From the NCBI RefSeq assembly GCF_008933165.1, contig NZ_WBVQ01000001.1, positions 868,001 to 932,000 of the forward strand: a DNA stretch of 64,000 bases. The letters are read 5' to 3'. This stretch comes from Phaeocystidibacter marisrubri (lineage in GTDB: Bacteria > Bacteroidota > Bacteroidia > Flavobacteriales > Schleiferiaceae). A program made the translations under genes and the position numbers. Positions 42,555 through 51,290 of this stretch are shown here, piece by piece; the stretch's first letter is position 1, and each line of letters opens with the position of its first letter. The notes beneath the pieces were generated by a model. The model searched no databases and was not told the origin of the DNA. It worked only from the letters and a program-made list of their open reading frames with translations.

Positions 42555-43275
42555 GGTAGTACTAGTGACAGGAGGTTCTGGATTGATTGGATCCGAGATC
42601 ATTCGCGAATTGAATGCTTCGGGATATCGCTCTATTAACCTCGACCTTCATGTAGAGAACGATCTCGTGAAAGGCACATGGAAGTGTGATATTACCGAAC
42701 CAACATCGGTGGATGAAACCATTGCGTCCATCGTAGAAGAATTCGGTTCTATTGATGGTTTGGTCAACAATGCCTACCCGAGAACGTCGGATTGGGGAAA
42801 ACCGGTAGATCAAATTGAGATAGAAAGTTGGAGGAAGAATGTAGACATGCAGATGAACAGTGTTTTCTACATCACTCAACGCGTACTGTCTCACATGGTC
42901 AAGCAAAACAGTGGTTCTGTAGTTAACATAGCCTCCATCTACGGGGTAGTAGGGAACGATCCAACGCTTTATGAAAATACAGGGATATCAGCTCCAGCTG
43001 CTTATTCAGCCATCAAAGGAGGGTTGATCAACTTGACGCGCTATTTGGCTTCGCATTACGGTCAGCATGGCGTTCGAGTAAATGCACTTTCTCCAGGAGG
43101 AATATTTGATCATCAAGATCCAAAGTTTGTAGAAGCTTACGAAAGAAGAGTACCTCTACGCAGGATGGGAAATCCGAACGATATTGCACCTGTCGTGCAA
43201 TTTTTGCTGAGTGATCAGGCAAAATACATCACAGGTCAGAATATCATAGTGGATGGTGGGTATACAGCGCAGTGA
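42544..43275 (+). CDS. ptmA: Short-chain dehydrogenase/reductase (PtmA-like)
   Basis: A 243-residue classical SDR: cofactor loop VTGGSGLIGSEI, GLVNNAYPRTSD, catalytic serine in VNIASIYGVVG, catalytic AYSAIKGG (YxxxK) and the C-terminal NIIVDGGYTAQ. It overlaps ptmF by 11 bases and is the last gene of the cassette. The function follows from the PtmA comparison; the substrate is not known from sequence. Confidence 0.82.
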   Translation: MSGKVVLVTGGSGLIGSEIIRELNASGYRSINLDLHVENDLVKGTWKCDITEPTSVDETIASIVEEFGSIDGLVNNAYPRTSDWGKPVDQIEIESWRKNVDMQMNSVFYITQRVLSHMVKQNSGSVVNIASIYGVVGNDPTLYENTGISAPAAYSAIKGGLINLTRYLASHYGQHGVRVNALSPGGIFDHQDPKFVEAYERRVPLRRMGNPNDIAPVVQFLLSDQAKYITGQNIIVDGGYTAQ

Positions 43276-43410
43276 GTTAGAGAACTTTTGCTAAGTACTT
43301 TGTTGGGGTTTTGAGTAGACCATTCTACTTGAGCTTCACATAGCTGTATATCTAAAGGAATCCCACGAGGTGAAGAACTAACACAACGCTTCACACGATC
43401 ATAATCCTCT

Positions 43411-43530
43411 TCATCCAACATCCGTCATCAGACATCTATCACCCGTCACCCGTCACCCGTCACCCGTCATCCAACATCCAACCCCTAAAACGTCTAAAAC
43501 CCCTGAAACCTCAACCCAACCAACCCAACC
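43411..43530. repeat. Pyrimidine-rich tract with 4 x CACCCGT (right of nonulosonate cassette)
   Basis: Between the convergent ptmA and WbpB-like genes the plus strand is C/A/T-rich. Four exact tandem heptamers CACCCGT occupy 43440-43467 and run into CATCCAACATCCAACCCC; AACCCAACCAACCCAACC follows. It shares CCCGTCATCCA with the tract at 34605-34672. The gap 43276-43410 has no recognised feature. Confidence 0.75.
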
Positions 43531-43533
43531 TCA

Positions 43534-44532
43534 TCACTTCCTTCCAGCCTCGTAAATCCGTTCAATGATATCCACCACCTTCATTCCTTCTAGGGCGTTA
43601 GTGGTGATTGTTTTTTGATTGGACAGTACATCGACTACGTTTTGGATCACGAAGTTGTGGTTCGCAGCGGAACCTTTGTAGGAACCGTAGTCATTACCCG
43701 GATTAGTAGGAGCGAGTTGTGGCATGGTGTAGCCTGGGATATTGCATACTTCCACTTGGTCCATATATTGTCCACCTACCTTCACACTGCCATTTTGAGC
43801 AATGATAGTAATGCTACTTTCCAAGTTTGAGTGAGCAACGGAAGTAGAATAATTGATGCATCCCATACCGCCGTTTACAAAGTCGAATTGAACCATTCCA
43901 GAGTCTTCAAACTCAGTAATTTCTTTGTGGTTGAAGTCGTTTAGTCGAGCTGTAATATTCTTGATATCACCGAAGAGCCAGTACATCACATCGATGAAGT
44001 GGGAGAACTGAGTAAACAGTGTTCCGCCGTCTAGTGCAATGGTTCCATGCCAAGAGTCACCATGGTAGTATCGACCATCGCGGTTCCAATAGCAATTGAT
44101 TTGAACCATGTAGATATCGCCTAAAGTTCCATCTGCAATCAGTGATTTCAACCATTCTGAAGGAGGAGAATAGCGGTTTTGCATCACTACAAAAACATGG
44201 CGATGGACTTGAAGTGATTTGTAGATCACTTTTTCAGCATCTTCCTTAGATAATGCCATAGGTTTTTCGATCACCACATGAGCTTTTGCTTCCAAGAATT
44301 GAAGAGCGTGTTCTGCATGTAACCCGTTGGGTGTGGCAATGTTGGCGACGTCAAACGCAATATTCGACTGTAAGAAAGCCTCTATCGTGTCAAATAGAGG
44401 AACATCAATGTCCAATTCTACGTCAGATTGGTTTTCAATGACTGCTACCAATTCAGCATCGGGATTCGCGAGAATCATTTCAGCATGGCGTTTGCCAATT
44501 CTTCCGTAACCTATGAGGGCAAATTTTATCAT
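43534..44532 (-). CDS. Gfo/Idh/MocA-family sugar-nucleotide dehydrogenase (WbpB/WlbA-like)
   Basis: A 332-residue NAD(P)-dependent dehydrogenase: Rossmann loop ALIGYGRIGKRHAEMI, ATPNGLHAEHAL, VIEKPMALS and a substrate domain with YMVQINCYWNRDGRYY and GGTLFTQFSHFIDVMYWLFGD. The latter resembles WbpB/WlbA, the 3-dehydrogenase of UDP-GlcNAcA. The frame extends to 44586, but the ATG at 44532 places the Rossmann strand at the N-terminus. It is the only minus-strand gene in the polysaccharide region. Another Gfo/Idh substrate is possible. Confidence 0.72.
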   Translation of the reverse strand: MIKFALIGYGRIGKRHAEMILANPDAELVAVIENQSDVELDIDVPLFDTIEAFLQSNIAFDVANIATPNGLHAEHALQFLEAKAHVVIEKPMALSKEDAEKVIYKSLQVHRHVFVVMQNRYSPPSEWLKSLIADGTLGDIYMVQINCYWNRDGRYYHGDSWHGTIALDGGTLFTQFSHFIDVMYWLFGDIKNITARLNDFNHKEITEFEDSGMVQFDFVNGGMGCINYSTSVAHSNLESSITIIAQNGSVKVGGQYMDQVEVCNIPGYTMPQLAPTNPGNDYGSYKGSAANHNFVIQNVVDVLSNQKTITTNALEGMKVVDIIERIYEAGRK

Positions 44533-45013
44533 ACGAGTCAAGAGTTTTGGACCACCGGATTCTGACTTCAAGCTTTCGCTTGGCAACTGGCGTCTAAAGA
44601 CACGAAGATAGGGGAAGTTTAGTGTATGGTCACAGCATGAAAGTCAAAGAAAAGCGGTGTCCATTGGGGGGAAGTTACTGTTGGTGATTCTCAGCATTCA
44701 CATTTATCGTATTAGCGTAGCAATGGTGAAGGGTAGAAAATCTGAACTTCATTGTATTGTGAAAATGTGGCAGTACGAAAAAGGTTGACAATGTTCAATA
44801 AATTCATTTACAATCAAAAAGGCGGGCAACACGGGTAATGTACATACACTCAGTCTGCTACAAAGAACTCAGAGTATAGTACCTCCCTACTTAAGTTCTA
44901 AGTACAACTGACTTAAAATCACTAAATCTTTAACCTATTATTTACTTCTTGCATGTGGTAAGAGCCTTGGGCTTCGTATATTTGGCAGCTTAGTAATAAC
45001 CCAACTACCAAAT
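44533..45013. other. 481-bp divergent regulatory region before the export operon
   Basis: This gap separates the WbpB-like gene (minus) from wza (plus). It is AT-rich towards wza and includes the -7 box TATATTTG at 44977-44984, 29 bp before the wza ATG. No -33 TTG is present at the preferred spacing. No RNA gene, enterobacterial ops sequence or clear palindrome was recognised. The unusually long leader-like sequence could hold antitermination or regulator sites. Confidence 0.5.
44977..44984 (+). promoter_or_regulatory. TAnnTTTG -7 element before wza
   Basis: TATATTTG matches the Bacteroidota -7 consensus and lies 29 bp upstream of the wza start. A -33 box is not evident. Confidence 0.5.
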
Positions 45014-45847
45014 ATGCCCAAGCAAGCAGCGCAATCGCGCACTCTGTTCAGGAGGTTTTCACTTGCCTCTCTCTTTTTAGTATTGGTTATAGGACTTGGT
45101 ACCACTTCCTGCATCCCCCAAAAAGACTTGACGTATTTGCAAGTAGAAGAAGGCCAACAAGCCGATTCTTTGTACTCTATTCAACGTCAGAAATATGTTA
45201 TTCAAGAGAATGATATTTTGAATGTAACCGTTCGCAGCTTTAGTGAAGAGGCTTCCGTAGCATTCAATAATGCACGAACTCAGAACCTACAAAACGTGGG
45301 TGATGGTTATTTCTATATCACAGGTTATTCCGTAGATAGTGAAGGTAGAATTGAACTGCCCGTCGTGGGTTCAGTTCTAGTGGAAGGATTGACGATTGAA
45401 GAGGCTAAAGTGGTTATCAATGAGAAGCTTAGCCTTTATTTTCAAGAAGACGCTATTTTTACGAGTGTTCAATTGAGTGGTATCCGATTCAGTGTAATTG
45501 GCGAAGTCAATCGCCCAGGAAAGTATACCATCTATCAGAATCAGGCAAATATATTTGAAGCGCTCGCACTTGCTGGCGATGCTAATATTTATGGTAAACG
45601 TAGGGAAGTTCAGATCATTCGCCAATATCCAGAAGGAGTTCGAGTAATTGATTTGGATTTGACAGATGTGAGCGTATTGACCAATCCGGATTTTATGGTT
45701 CAGCCCAATGATGTGATCAATGTGAAACCAATGAAGCAAAAGTCTTGGGGTATTGGAGAGAAAGGGTTTACATCTTTTGTTCAGACCCTCTCCATAATTA
45801 GTTCAGTGTTATTAATCGCGGTTTCGCTTCGTAATTTGAGCAATTGA
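45014..45847 (+). CDS. wza: Outer-membrane polysaccharide export lipoprotein (Wza type)
   Basis: A 277-residue outer-membrane export protein. The signal peptide ends in the lipobox GTTSC (Cys33). A polysaccharide export domain follows (YVIQENDILNVTVRS, near residue 61), then SLBB repeats (RFSVIGEVNRPGKYTIY). A C-terminal hydrophobic helix (~255-272, TLSIISSVLLIAVSL) could span the outer membrane as in Wza. It is coupled to the wzc gene by a one-base overlap and forms the export channel for the polymer. Confidence 0.92.
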   Translation: MPKQAAQSRTLFRRFSLASLFLVLVIGLGTTSCIPQKDLTYLQVEEGQQADSLYSIQRQKYVIQENDILNVTVRSFSEEASVAFNNARTQNLQNVGDGYFYITGYSVDSEGRIELPVVGSVLVEGLTIEEAKVVINEKLSLYFQEDAIFTSVQLSGIRFSVIGEVNRPGKYTIYQNQANIFEALALAGDANIYGKRREVQIIRQYPEGVRVIDLDLTDVSVLTNPDFMVQPNDVINVKPMKQKSWGIGEKGFTSFVQTLSIISSVLLIAVSLRNLSN

Positions 45848-48330
45848 TGTCTGAGAATCCAAACAACCCTTTCAACGAGCATAAAGACGATGCCATAGAC
45901 GTTAAGGCGATTCTTTACAAAATGCTCGGACACTGGCATATTTTCGGCTTTTGTGTTGTTATTGCTCTGTTCTTAGCGTTTCTAACCAATAGATATTCCA
46001 AGAAGCTTTATAGCACTTCCACTACAGTAGTTATTGCCGACGAAGGCAATGGTGCAGGAGGAGGAGTTGAAGGATTGATGAGTGCCATTGGTTATTATAA
46101 CCCTCGACTTAAGTTTGAGAATGAAGTAGTGATTCTTCAGAGCTACAGTCTGATTGAGCGCACTTTGAGCAAGCTTGATTTTGGAATTACATATTACTCC
46201 CACGGTCGACTTATCGGTGAAGAGCAATATGCTTATCGTCCATTTATCATTGTGATGGATTCCACTGTACAACAAACCTTGAGTGTGCCATTCAATGTTG
46301 TTTTTAAAGGGGTTTCTGGGGATTTTGAGCTTTCCGCAAACATTCCGGCAAAAGCACAACAGTATGATTATATCTCTAGAGAAGTTTCCGAAGTCTCCAA
46401 TGTCTTAGAGTCTATTGAACTCAATATATCTGGCACTCTGAACGAATGGGTAGAAGGACCTTTTGGGAGGTTTAAATTGGTGCCTACGTCTTCATTTATG
46501 AAACTCTCTTTTGAGTCAAATCAAGAGTTTAAGTTCGTTTTTAGAGATCCAGTAGGACTTCTTCTAGAACTGAAATCAGCCATTCAAATTTTGCCAACAG
46601 CGGAAGGTGCTTCAGGTATTGATATTCAGCTTGTAGGACCTGAGAAAATGAAGAATGAGGTATTCCTTACCATGCTAGTGCAGGAGTACATAGCCATGGG
46701 GATGGAAGAGAAGACCAATCAGGCTCAATCTACTATTGACTTCATCAGTGAACAGTTGAAGAGAGTTGAGGATAGTCTTGATGTTGCCGAATCGAGACGA
46801 GAAGAGTATCGCACCGAAGAACAAGTCATAGATCTTAGTGAACAAGGACGTGTGATTGCGTCAAATTTGAATAGCTTAATTGAGCGTAAAAATATTGAGC
46901 GATCCAACTTGGAATACTATAACTACATGGTTTCCTTGTTGCAGGATGAGTCACAACTTGACAATATCATCGCACCGAGCACTCTCGGTGTAAATGATCC
47001 AACCTTAGTTAGATTAGTAAGCAGCTTGCAAGAGCTCTACAACAGAAGACAAGTACTTTTAATTGGAGCTACGAGAGATAACCCTCAGGTGAGAGGGGTT
47101 TCCAACCAACTAAGGGTCACGATCGAATCTTTGAAGGAGAACCTCAATAATCTTTCTGAGGGGTCCAAGATTTTAATTCGCGACCTCAATAGACAGATTC
47201 GAGAAGTTGAAGGTGAGATTGCGAAATTGCCAAGAATGGAGCGTGATTACCTCCAAATTCAGCGTATTTATACCATCAACAATGAGTTGTACACGTTTTT
47301 GATGCAAAAGCTCGCTGAAGCTGGTATTGCCAAGGCATCCGTTCAACCTGATCAACGCGTAATTGATCCAGCTAGAACCAATGCTCTTCCAATTTCACCT
47401 AGAACATCGTTGAATTATGGTATAGCACTTCTATTGGGACTTGTATTTCCAGCCATCTATGTGTTCTTGAAAGATTTCTTCAGAGCCAAGATTGCGAGCC
47501 AAGAAGACCTCAAGGCTATTACATCAATTGACGTAATTGGTCAATTAGGCCATAATAGCAAACTGAGCAACCTCGTAGTATTGGATTCACCGAAAGCTGC
47601 GTTATCTGAAGCGTTCAGAGGACTAAGAGCTAGTTTGAAATTCATTAATACGGAGAATAGTACACCGTACTTAATCTCAGTAACTTCAAGTATTTCGGGT
47701 GAAGGGAAGACCTTTGTAAGTATTAATACCGCTTCCATTCTTGCAATCAGCGGAAGCAAAACGGTGTTGATTGGAGTTGACCTAAGAAAACCGAGGATTT
47801 ACAATGACTTTGGTTTGAAGAATGATGTCGGATTGTCCAATTTCTTGGCAGGTCAAGTGTCAGTTCAAGAAATTATTCAAAAGACAACTCAGTCTGAGAA
47901 CCTTGATATTATAAGTGCGGGCGTCGTTCCGCCAAATCCGTCAGAATTGATCATGTCTTCGAAATTCGCTGATCTGATCGAAGAGCTTAAGAAGAAGTAC
48001 GAGTACATCATATTTGATACTCCTCCAATTGGCGTTGTGGCGGATACTTTCGAGGTGTTTAAGTACACCGATTTGAACCTTTTCGTCGTTCGACAAAACT
48101 ACACCGTTAAAGGTCTCGTTAGGGCGATGGAGGATACGAGAAAGGTGCGCAACATTGAGAATATGTATATCGTCTTCAACGATGCACAACGCACAAACAA
48201 TGGCTATGGTTACGGTTATGGTTACGGCTATGGCTACGGTTATGGCTATGGCTACGGCTACGGCTACGGTTATTATGGCGAGAGTGAGGATCAACCAGGT
48301 TTCTTTGCTCGATTATTCAAGAGAAGCTAG
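45847..48330 (+). CDS. wzc: Polysaccharide co-polymerase/tyrosine kinase (Wzc type) with Gly-Tyr repeat tail
   Basis: An 827-residue inner-membrane protein controlling polymer length and export. TM1 is at ~33-52 (IFGFCVVIALFLAFL) and TM2 at ~520-540 (YGIALLLGLVFPAIYVFL); between them is a large periplasmic coiled-coil domain. The cytoplasmic BY-kinase has Walker A (SSISGEGKT), A' (VLIGVDLRKP) and Walker B (IIFDTPPIG). The C-terminus holds 12 Gly-Tyr dipeptides in a row plus a Tyr, in place of the usual spaced tyrosine cluster. The ATG at 45847 overlaps the wza stop; a terminator follows. Confidence 0.94.
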   Translation: MSENPNNPFNEHKDDAIDVKAILYKMLGHWHIFGFCVVIALFLAFLTNRYSKKLYSTSTTVVIADEGNGAGGGVEGLMSAIGYYNPRLKFENEVVILQSYSLIERTLSKLDFGITYYSHGRLIGEEQYAYRPFIIVMDSTVQQTLSVPFNVVFKGVSGDFELSANIPAKAQQYDYISREVSEVSNVLESIELNISGTLNEWVEGPFGRFKLVPTSSFMKLSFESNQEFKFVFRDPVGLLLELKSAIQILPTAEGASGIDIQLVGPEKMKNEVFLTMLVQEYIAMGMEEKTNQAQSTIDFISEQLKRVEDSLDVAESRREEYRTEEQVIDLSEQGRVIASNLNSLIERKNIERSNLEYYNYMVSLLQDESQLDNIIAPSTLGVNDPTLVRLVSSLQELYNRRQVLLIGATRDNPQVRGVSNQLRVTIESLKENLNNLSEGSKILIRDLNRQIREVEGEIAKLPRMERDYLQIQRIYTINNELYTFLMQKLAEAGIAKASVQPDQRVIDPARTNALPISPRTSLNYGIALLLGLVFPAIYVFLKDFFRAKIASQEDLKAITSIDVIGQLGHNSKLSNLVVLDSPKAALSEAFRGLRASLKFINTENSTPYLISVTSSISGEGKTFVSINTASILAISGSKTVLIGVDLRKPRIYNDFGLKNDVGLSNFLAGQVSVQEIIQKTTQSENLDIISAGVVPPNPSELIMSSKFADLIEELKKKYEYIIFDTPPIGVVADTFEVFKYTDLNLFVVRQNYTVKGLVRAMEDTRKVRNIENMYIVFNDAQRTNNGYGYGYGYGYGYGYGYGYGYGYGYYGESEDQPGFFARLFKRS
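48202..48276 (+). repeat. Hexanucleotide repeat (GGN TAY)x12 coding for a Gly-Tyr tail
   Basis: Twelve consecutive GGY-TAY codon pairs occupy 48202-48273, followed by an extra TAT. Synonymous third bases vary (GGC/GGT, TAT/TAC), so the peptide repeat is conserved more strictly than the DNA, though slippage could still change the copy number. Confidence 0.95.
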
Positions 48331-48337
48331 AGAAATG

Positions 48338-48379
48338 AAAAGAGGTAAAACTATGATTACGTAGATTTTACCTCTTTTT
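48338..48379 (+). terminator. Rho-independent terminator after wzc
   Basis: AAAAGAGGTAAAA (48338-48350) pairs with TTTTACCTCTTTT (48366-48378), with a 15-base loop and a terminal T-run. It separates the wza-wzc transcript from the long downstream operon. Confidence 0.9.
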
Positions 48380-48445
48380 CTTGCTCAAGAGACTTAATCA
48401 AGTAATTTTGTTACCTGATTAAGCTACCAACCCAACCTAACCCTC

Positions 48446-48964
48446 TTGCTAAACATTCTCATCACATCAAAAACGAGAATTAAGCTACTCCTGAAATTCT
48501 TTTTAGACAGTGAGTCTAAAGGATATCTTCAGGGTTTGGCTCAAGAATTCGGCGAGAGTAGTAACGCGGTGCGCGTTGAACTCAATAGGTTTGAAGAGGC
48601 CGGACTTCTAGAGAGTCAGTTAGATGGACGAAAGAAGATATTTCGCGTCAATTACAATCATCCCTTAGTTCCCGATATCACCAACATGGTGAGAAAAGTA
48701 ACCCGTCTAGACGCATTGATCGACAATGTTGTAGACCGCTTACAAGGATTGGATGAAGTTTGGATTTCATCAAAATCAATTGATGATTTTAAGTCAGGCC
48801 GAATAGAATTAATCTTCATTGGAGAGGAATTCGACATCCCGTATCTCAAGAGTCTTATCAAAAAAGCAGAAAATCACATGAATGTGCTCATTGGTTATAA
48901 AATCGCCAAGGAGATTTCAGATAGTGATAAACCTTTGTTTGCCCTGATCTGGGTGAATAAATAA
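48446..48964 (+). CDS. Winged-helix regulator with a nucleotidyltransferase-like C-terminal domain
   Basis: A 172-residue protein beginning at a TTG codon (no in-frame ATG before the HTH). Residues ~1-70 form a winged helix (SKTRIKLLLKFFLDS, LAQEFGESSNAVRVELNRFEEAGLL). Residues ~95-165 resemble a minimal nucleotidyltransferase fold: strand-loop-strand DEVWISSKSIDDFKSGRIELIFIGEEFD and then YLKSLIKKAE. The catalytic GS...DxD residues are missing, suggesting a degenerate, perhaps ligand-sensing domain. It is the first gene after the wzc terminator and precedes the long biosynthetic operon, so it is a candidate regulator of capsule synthesis. Confidence 0.75.
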   Translation: MLNILITSKTRIKLLLKFFLDSESKGYLQGLAQEFGESSNAVRVELNRFEEAGLLESQLDGRKKIFRVNYNHPLVPDITNMVRKVTRLDALIDNVVDRLQGLDEVWISSKSIDDFKSGRIELIFIGEEFDIPYLKSLIKKAENHMNVLIGYKIAKEISDSDKPLFALIWVNK

Positions 48965-48983
48965 TATATCATAGAATCAGATT

Positions 48984-50288
48984 ATGAATAGAATTGAAGA
49001 CACAAAGATTGGTATCATCGGCCTCGGGTACGTTGGCCTACCTCTCGCTGTAGAGTTCGGAAAGAAATTCCCGACTGTAGGTTTTGACATAAATCGTTCA
49101 AGAGTTGATGAACTCAATAACGGTATTGATTCAACCTTAGAAGTTGATAATGAGAACTTAGCCTCTGTGTTGGGCAAGGATGTTAGAAAGGGGGAAATTG
49201 GTCTACTCAATTCTACATCGAAAGAAGATTTAGCGGAATGCAATTTTTACATTGTAACGGTTCCTACGCCAACAGATCATCACAACAGACCTGTACTCAC
49301 TCCTTTGATTAAAGCTAGCGAAACAATTGGTAGCGTATTGAAGAAGGGGGATGTTGTGGTTTATGAATCTACTGTATATCCTGGCGTTACGGAGGATGAG
49401 TGTATCCCTGTATTAGAGCGTTTCTCGGGTTTGAAGTTCAACGTGGATTTCTACGCTGGTTATTCTCCAGAAAGAATTAATCCGGGAGATAAGGAGCACA
49501 CCGTAACAAAAATCTTAAAGGTGACTTCTGGATCAACAGAAGAGGCCGCTGAGTACATTGACAAAGTGTATCAAACGGTTATTGTTGCTGGCACCTATCG
49601 CGCTTCGAATATCAAGGTTGCCGAAGCCGCGAAAGTGATTGAGAACAGTCAGAGAGATATCAACATTGCCTTTGTAAATGAGCTCTCAAAGATTTTCAAC
49701 CTTCTGGGTATTGACACCAACGAGGTTCTCGAGGCGGCTGGTACAAAATGGAATTTCCTTCCATTCAGACCGGGCCTAGTTGGAGGTCATTGTATTGGTG
49801 TTGATCCCTATTACCTAGCTCAGAAGGCACAAGAAGTAGGCTATCATCCAGAAATTATCCTAGCAGGTAGAAGATTGAACGATGGAATGGGAGCGTATGT
49901 CGCCACTCAGTCGGTGAAGCACATGTTGAAGCGTCATATTGCGGTTGCTTCTTCTAAGGCTTTGATGTTGGGAATCACGTTTAAGGAAAACTGTCCTGAT
50001 ATCCGTAACTCTCGTGCTATTGATATCTACAATGAGCTCATCACCTATGATATGGATGTGGATGTATACGATCCATGGGCTGAAAAGGCGGAGGTGAAGC
50101 ATGAGTACGGTATAGATATCAAAACAGAGCATTCTGAACTCAGCCCTGGCGACTATTCACTTATCATCGTGGCTGTTGCACACCAACAGTTTTTAGAGTT
50201 AGATCTCAAGAAGTTGGCCAGTGATCAACACGTGATATTCGATGTTAAATCCATTCTTCCTAAAGAATCGGTAACAGCAAGATTATAA
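48984..50288 (+). CDS. tviB: UDP-N-acetylhexosamine 6-dehydrogenase (TviB/WbpO/WbpA type)
   Basis: A 434-residue UDP-sugar dehydrogenase that oxidises C6 of a UDP-HexNAc to the uronic acid. It carries the NAD loop [38 protein letters not shown], the [11 protein letters not shown] segment and the catalytic cysteine in [13 protein letters not shown]. Because a WbpP/TviC-like 4-epimerase gene follows after three bases, UDP-GalNAcA is the most likely product, as in Vi-antigen synthesis. Supply of UDP-GlcNAcA to the WbpB/WbpD-like enzymes is an alternative. Confidence 0.9.
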   Translation: MNRIEDTKIGIIGLGYVGLPLAVEFGKKFPTVGFDINRSRVDELNNGIDSTLEVDNENLASVLGKDVRKGEIGLLNSTSKEDLAECNFYIVTVPTPTDHHNRPVLTPLIKASETIGSVLKKGDVVVYESTVYPGVTEDECIPVLERFSGLKFNVDFYAGYSPERINPGDKEHTVTKILKVTSGSTEEAAEYIDKVYQTVIVAGTYRASNIKVAEAAKVIENSQRDINIAFVNELSKIFNLLGIDTNEVLEAAGTKWNFLPFRPGLVGGHCIGVDPYYLAQKAQEVGYHPEIILAGRRLNDGMGAYVATQSVKHMLKRHIAVASSKALMLGITFKENCPDIRNSRAIDIYNELITYDMDVDVYDPWAEKAEVKHEYGIDIKTEHSELSPGDYSLIIVAVAHQQFLELDLKKLASDQHVIFDVKSILPKESVTARL

Positions 50289-50291
50289 GAT

Positions 50292-51290
50292 ATGTCAAGA
50301 AACAAGTATCACGATATTGATTTGAGTACGAGCTCTTTTCTGATTACAGGAGGAGCGGGGTTCATCGGTTCGAATTTGGTTGATTACCTGCTGCACTTTG
50401 GTGCGAAAAAGGTGAGGGTGTTGGATAACCTTTCAAATGGTTATTACCACAACATTGAAGAATTCATGAGCAATCCAGCTTTTGAATTTTTGGAGGGGGA
50501 TATCAGAGACTATGAGACGTGTGTCACTGCTGTGGAAGGCATGGATTACGTTTCTCATCAGGCTGCATTGGGATCCGTTCCCAGATCAATCAAAGATCCC
50601 ATCACTTCAAATGCGGTAAATATCAGTGGATACTTGAACGTCATTCAGGCGGTTAAGGAGAATGGAAATGTAAAGCGTTTTGTGTACGCCGCATCTTCAT
50701 CGAGTTATGGTACTAGTCCGAAGTTACCTAAAGTAGAAGGGGAGGAAGGACTACCTCTTTCCCCATATGCGATTACGAAGAGAGTGAACGAGTTTTACGG
50801 TGATACTTTTTCCAGAGTATACGGATTTCACAGTATTGGTCTTCGCTACTTTAACGTCTTTGGTCCACGCCAGTCTTTCGACAATCCTTACGCGGCAGTA
50901 ATTCCTCTTTTTTTCAAAGCATCTCTTAACAACGAGGCACCAAAGATTTTTGGGGATGGTGAAACTTCTCGAGACTTTACGTTTGTGGAGAACGCCATTC
51001 AGGCCAACATCAAAGGTATGTTGACTACAGACCTCAAGTCTCATGAGGTGATTAACATTGCATGTGGGGATAGAACCACATTGACCGAGCTATGGGGGAT
51101 AATTGCGGAATTGACGGATTCGGATTTGAAACCTATTTATCAGGAAGAAAGACCTGGAGACGTTAAACACAGTCTTGCGGATATTACTAAGGCGAGAAAC
51201 CTCATAGGATACAATCCACTGTATACTGTTAAACAGGGACTTAAAGAAGCTGCTAGTTTTTACATAAACCAACAAACAGAAAAGCCATGA
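50292..51290 (+). CDS. tviC: UDP-N-acetylglucosamine 4-epimerase (TviC/WbpP type)
   Basis: A 332-residue extended SDR. NAD loop ITGGAGFIGSNL; catalytic serine in YAASSSSYG and YAITKRVNE (YxxxK); LRYFNVFGPRQ and GDGETSRDFTFV in the sugar-binding half. The LPKVEGEEGLPLSPYAITKRVNE context matches the WbpP/TviC group, which epimerises N-acetylated UDP-hexosamines (or their uronic acids). It overlaps rfbF by four bases. Confidence 0.88.
   Translation: MSRNKYHDIDLSTSSFLITGGAGFIGSNLVDYLLHFGAKKVRVLDNLSNGYYHNIEEFMSNPAFEFLEGDIRDYETCVTAVEGMDYVSHQAALGSVPRSIKDPITSNAVNISGYLNVIQAVKENGNVKRFVYAASSSSYGTSPKLPKVEGEEGLPLSPYAITKRVNEFYGDTFSRVYGFHSIGLRYFNVFGPRQSFDNPYAAVIPLFFKASLNNEAPKIFGDGETSRDFTFVENAIQANIKGMLTTDLKSHEVINIACGDRTTLTELWGIIAELTDSDLKPIYQEERPGDVKHSLADITKARNLIGYNPLYTVKQGLKEAASFYINQQTEKP

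Noticed and set aside
43276-45013. tRNA or structured RNA genes in the long intergenic gaps
   Set aside because: No cloverleaf, T-loop (GTTCRA) or anticodon-stem pattern could be found by eye in these or the other gaps.
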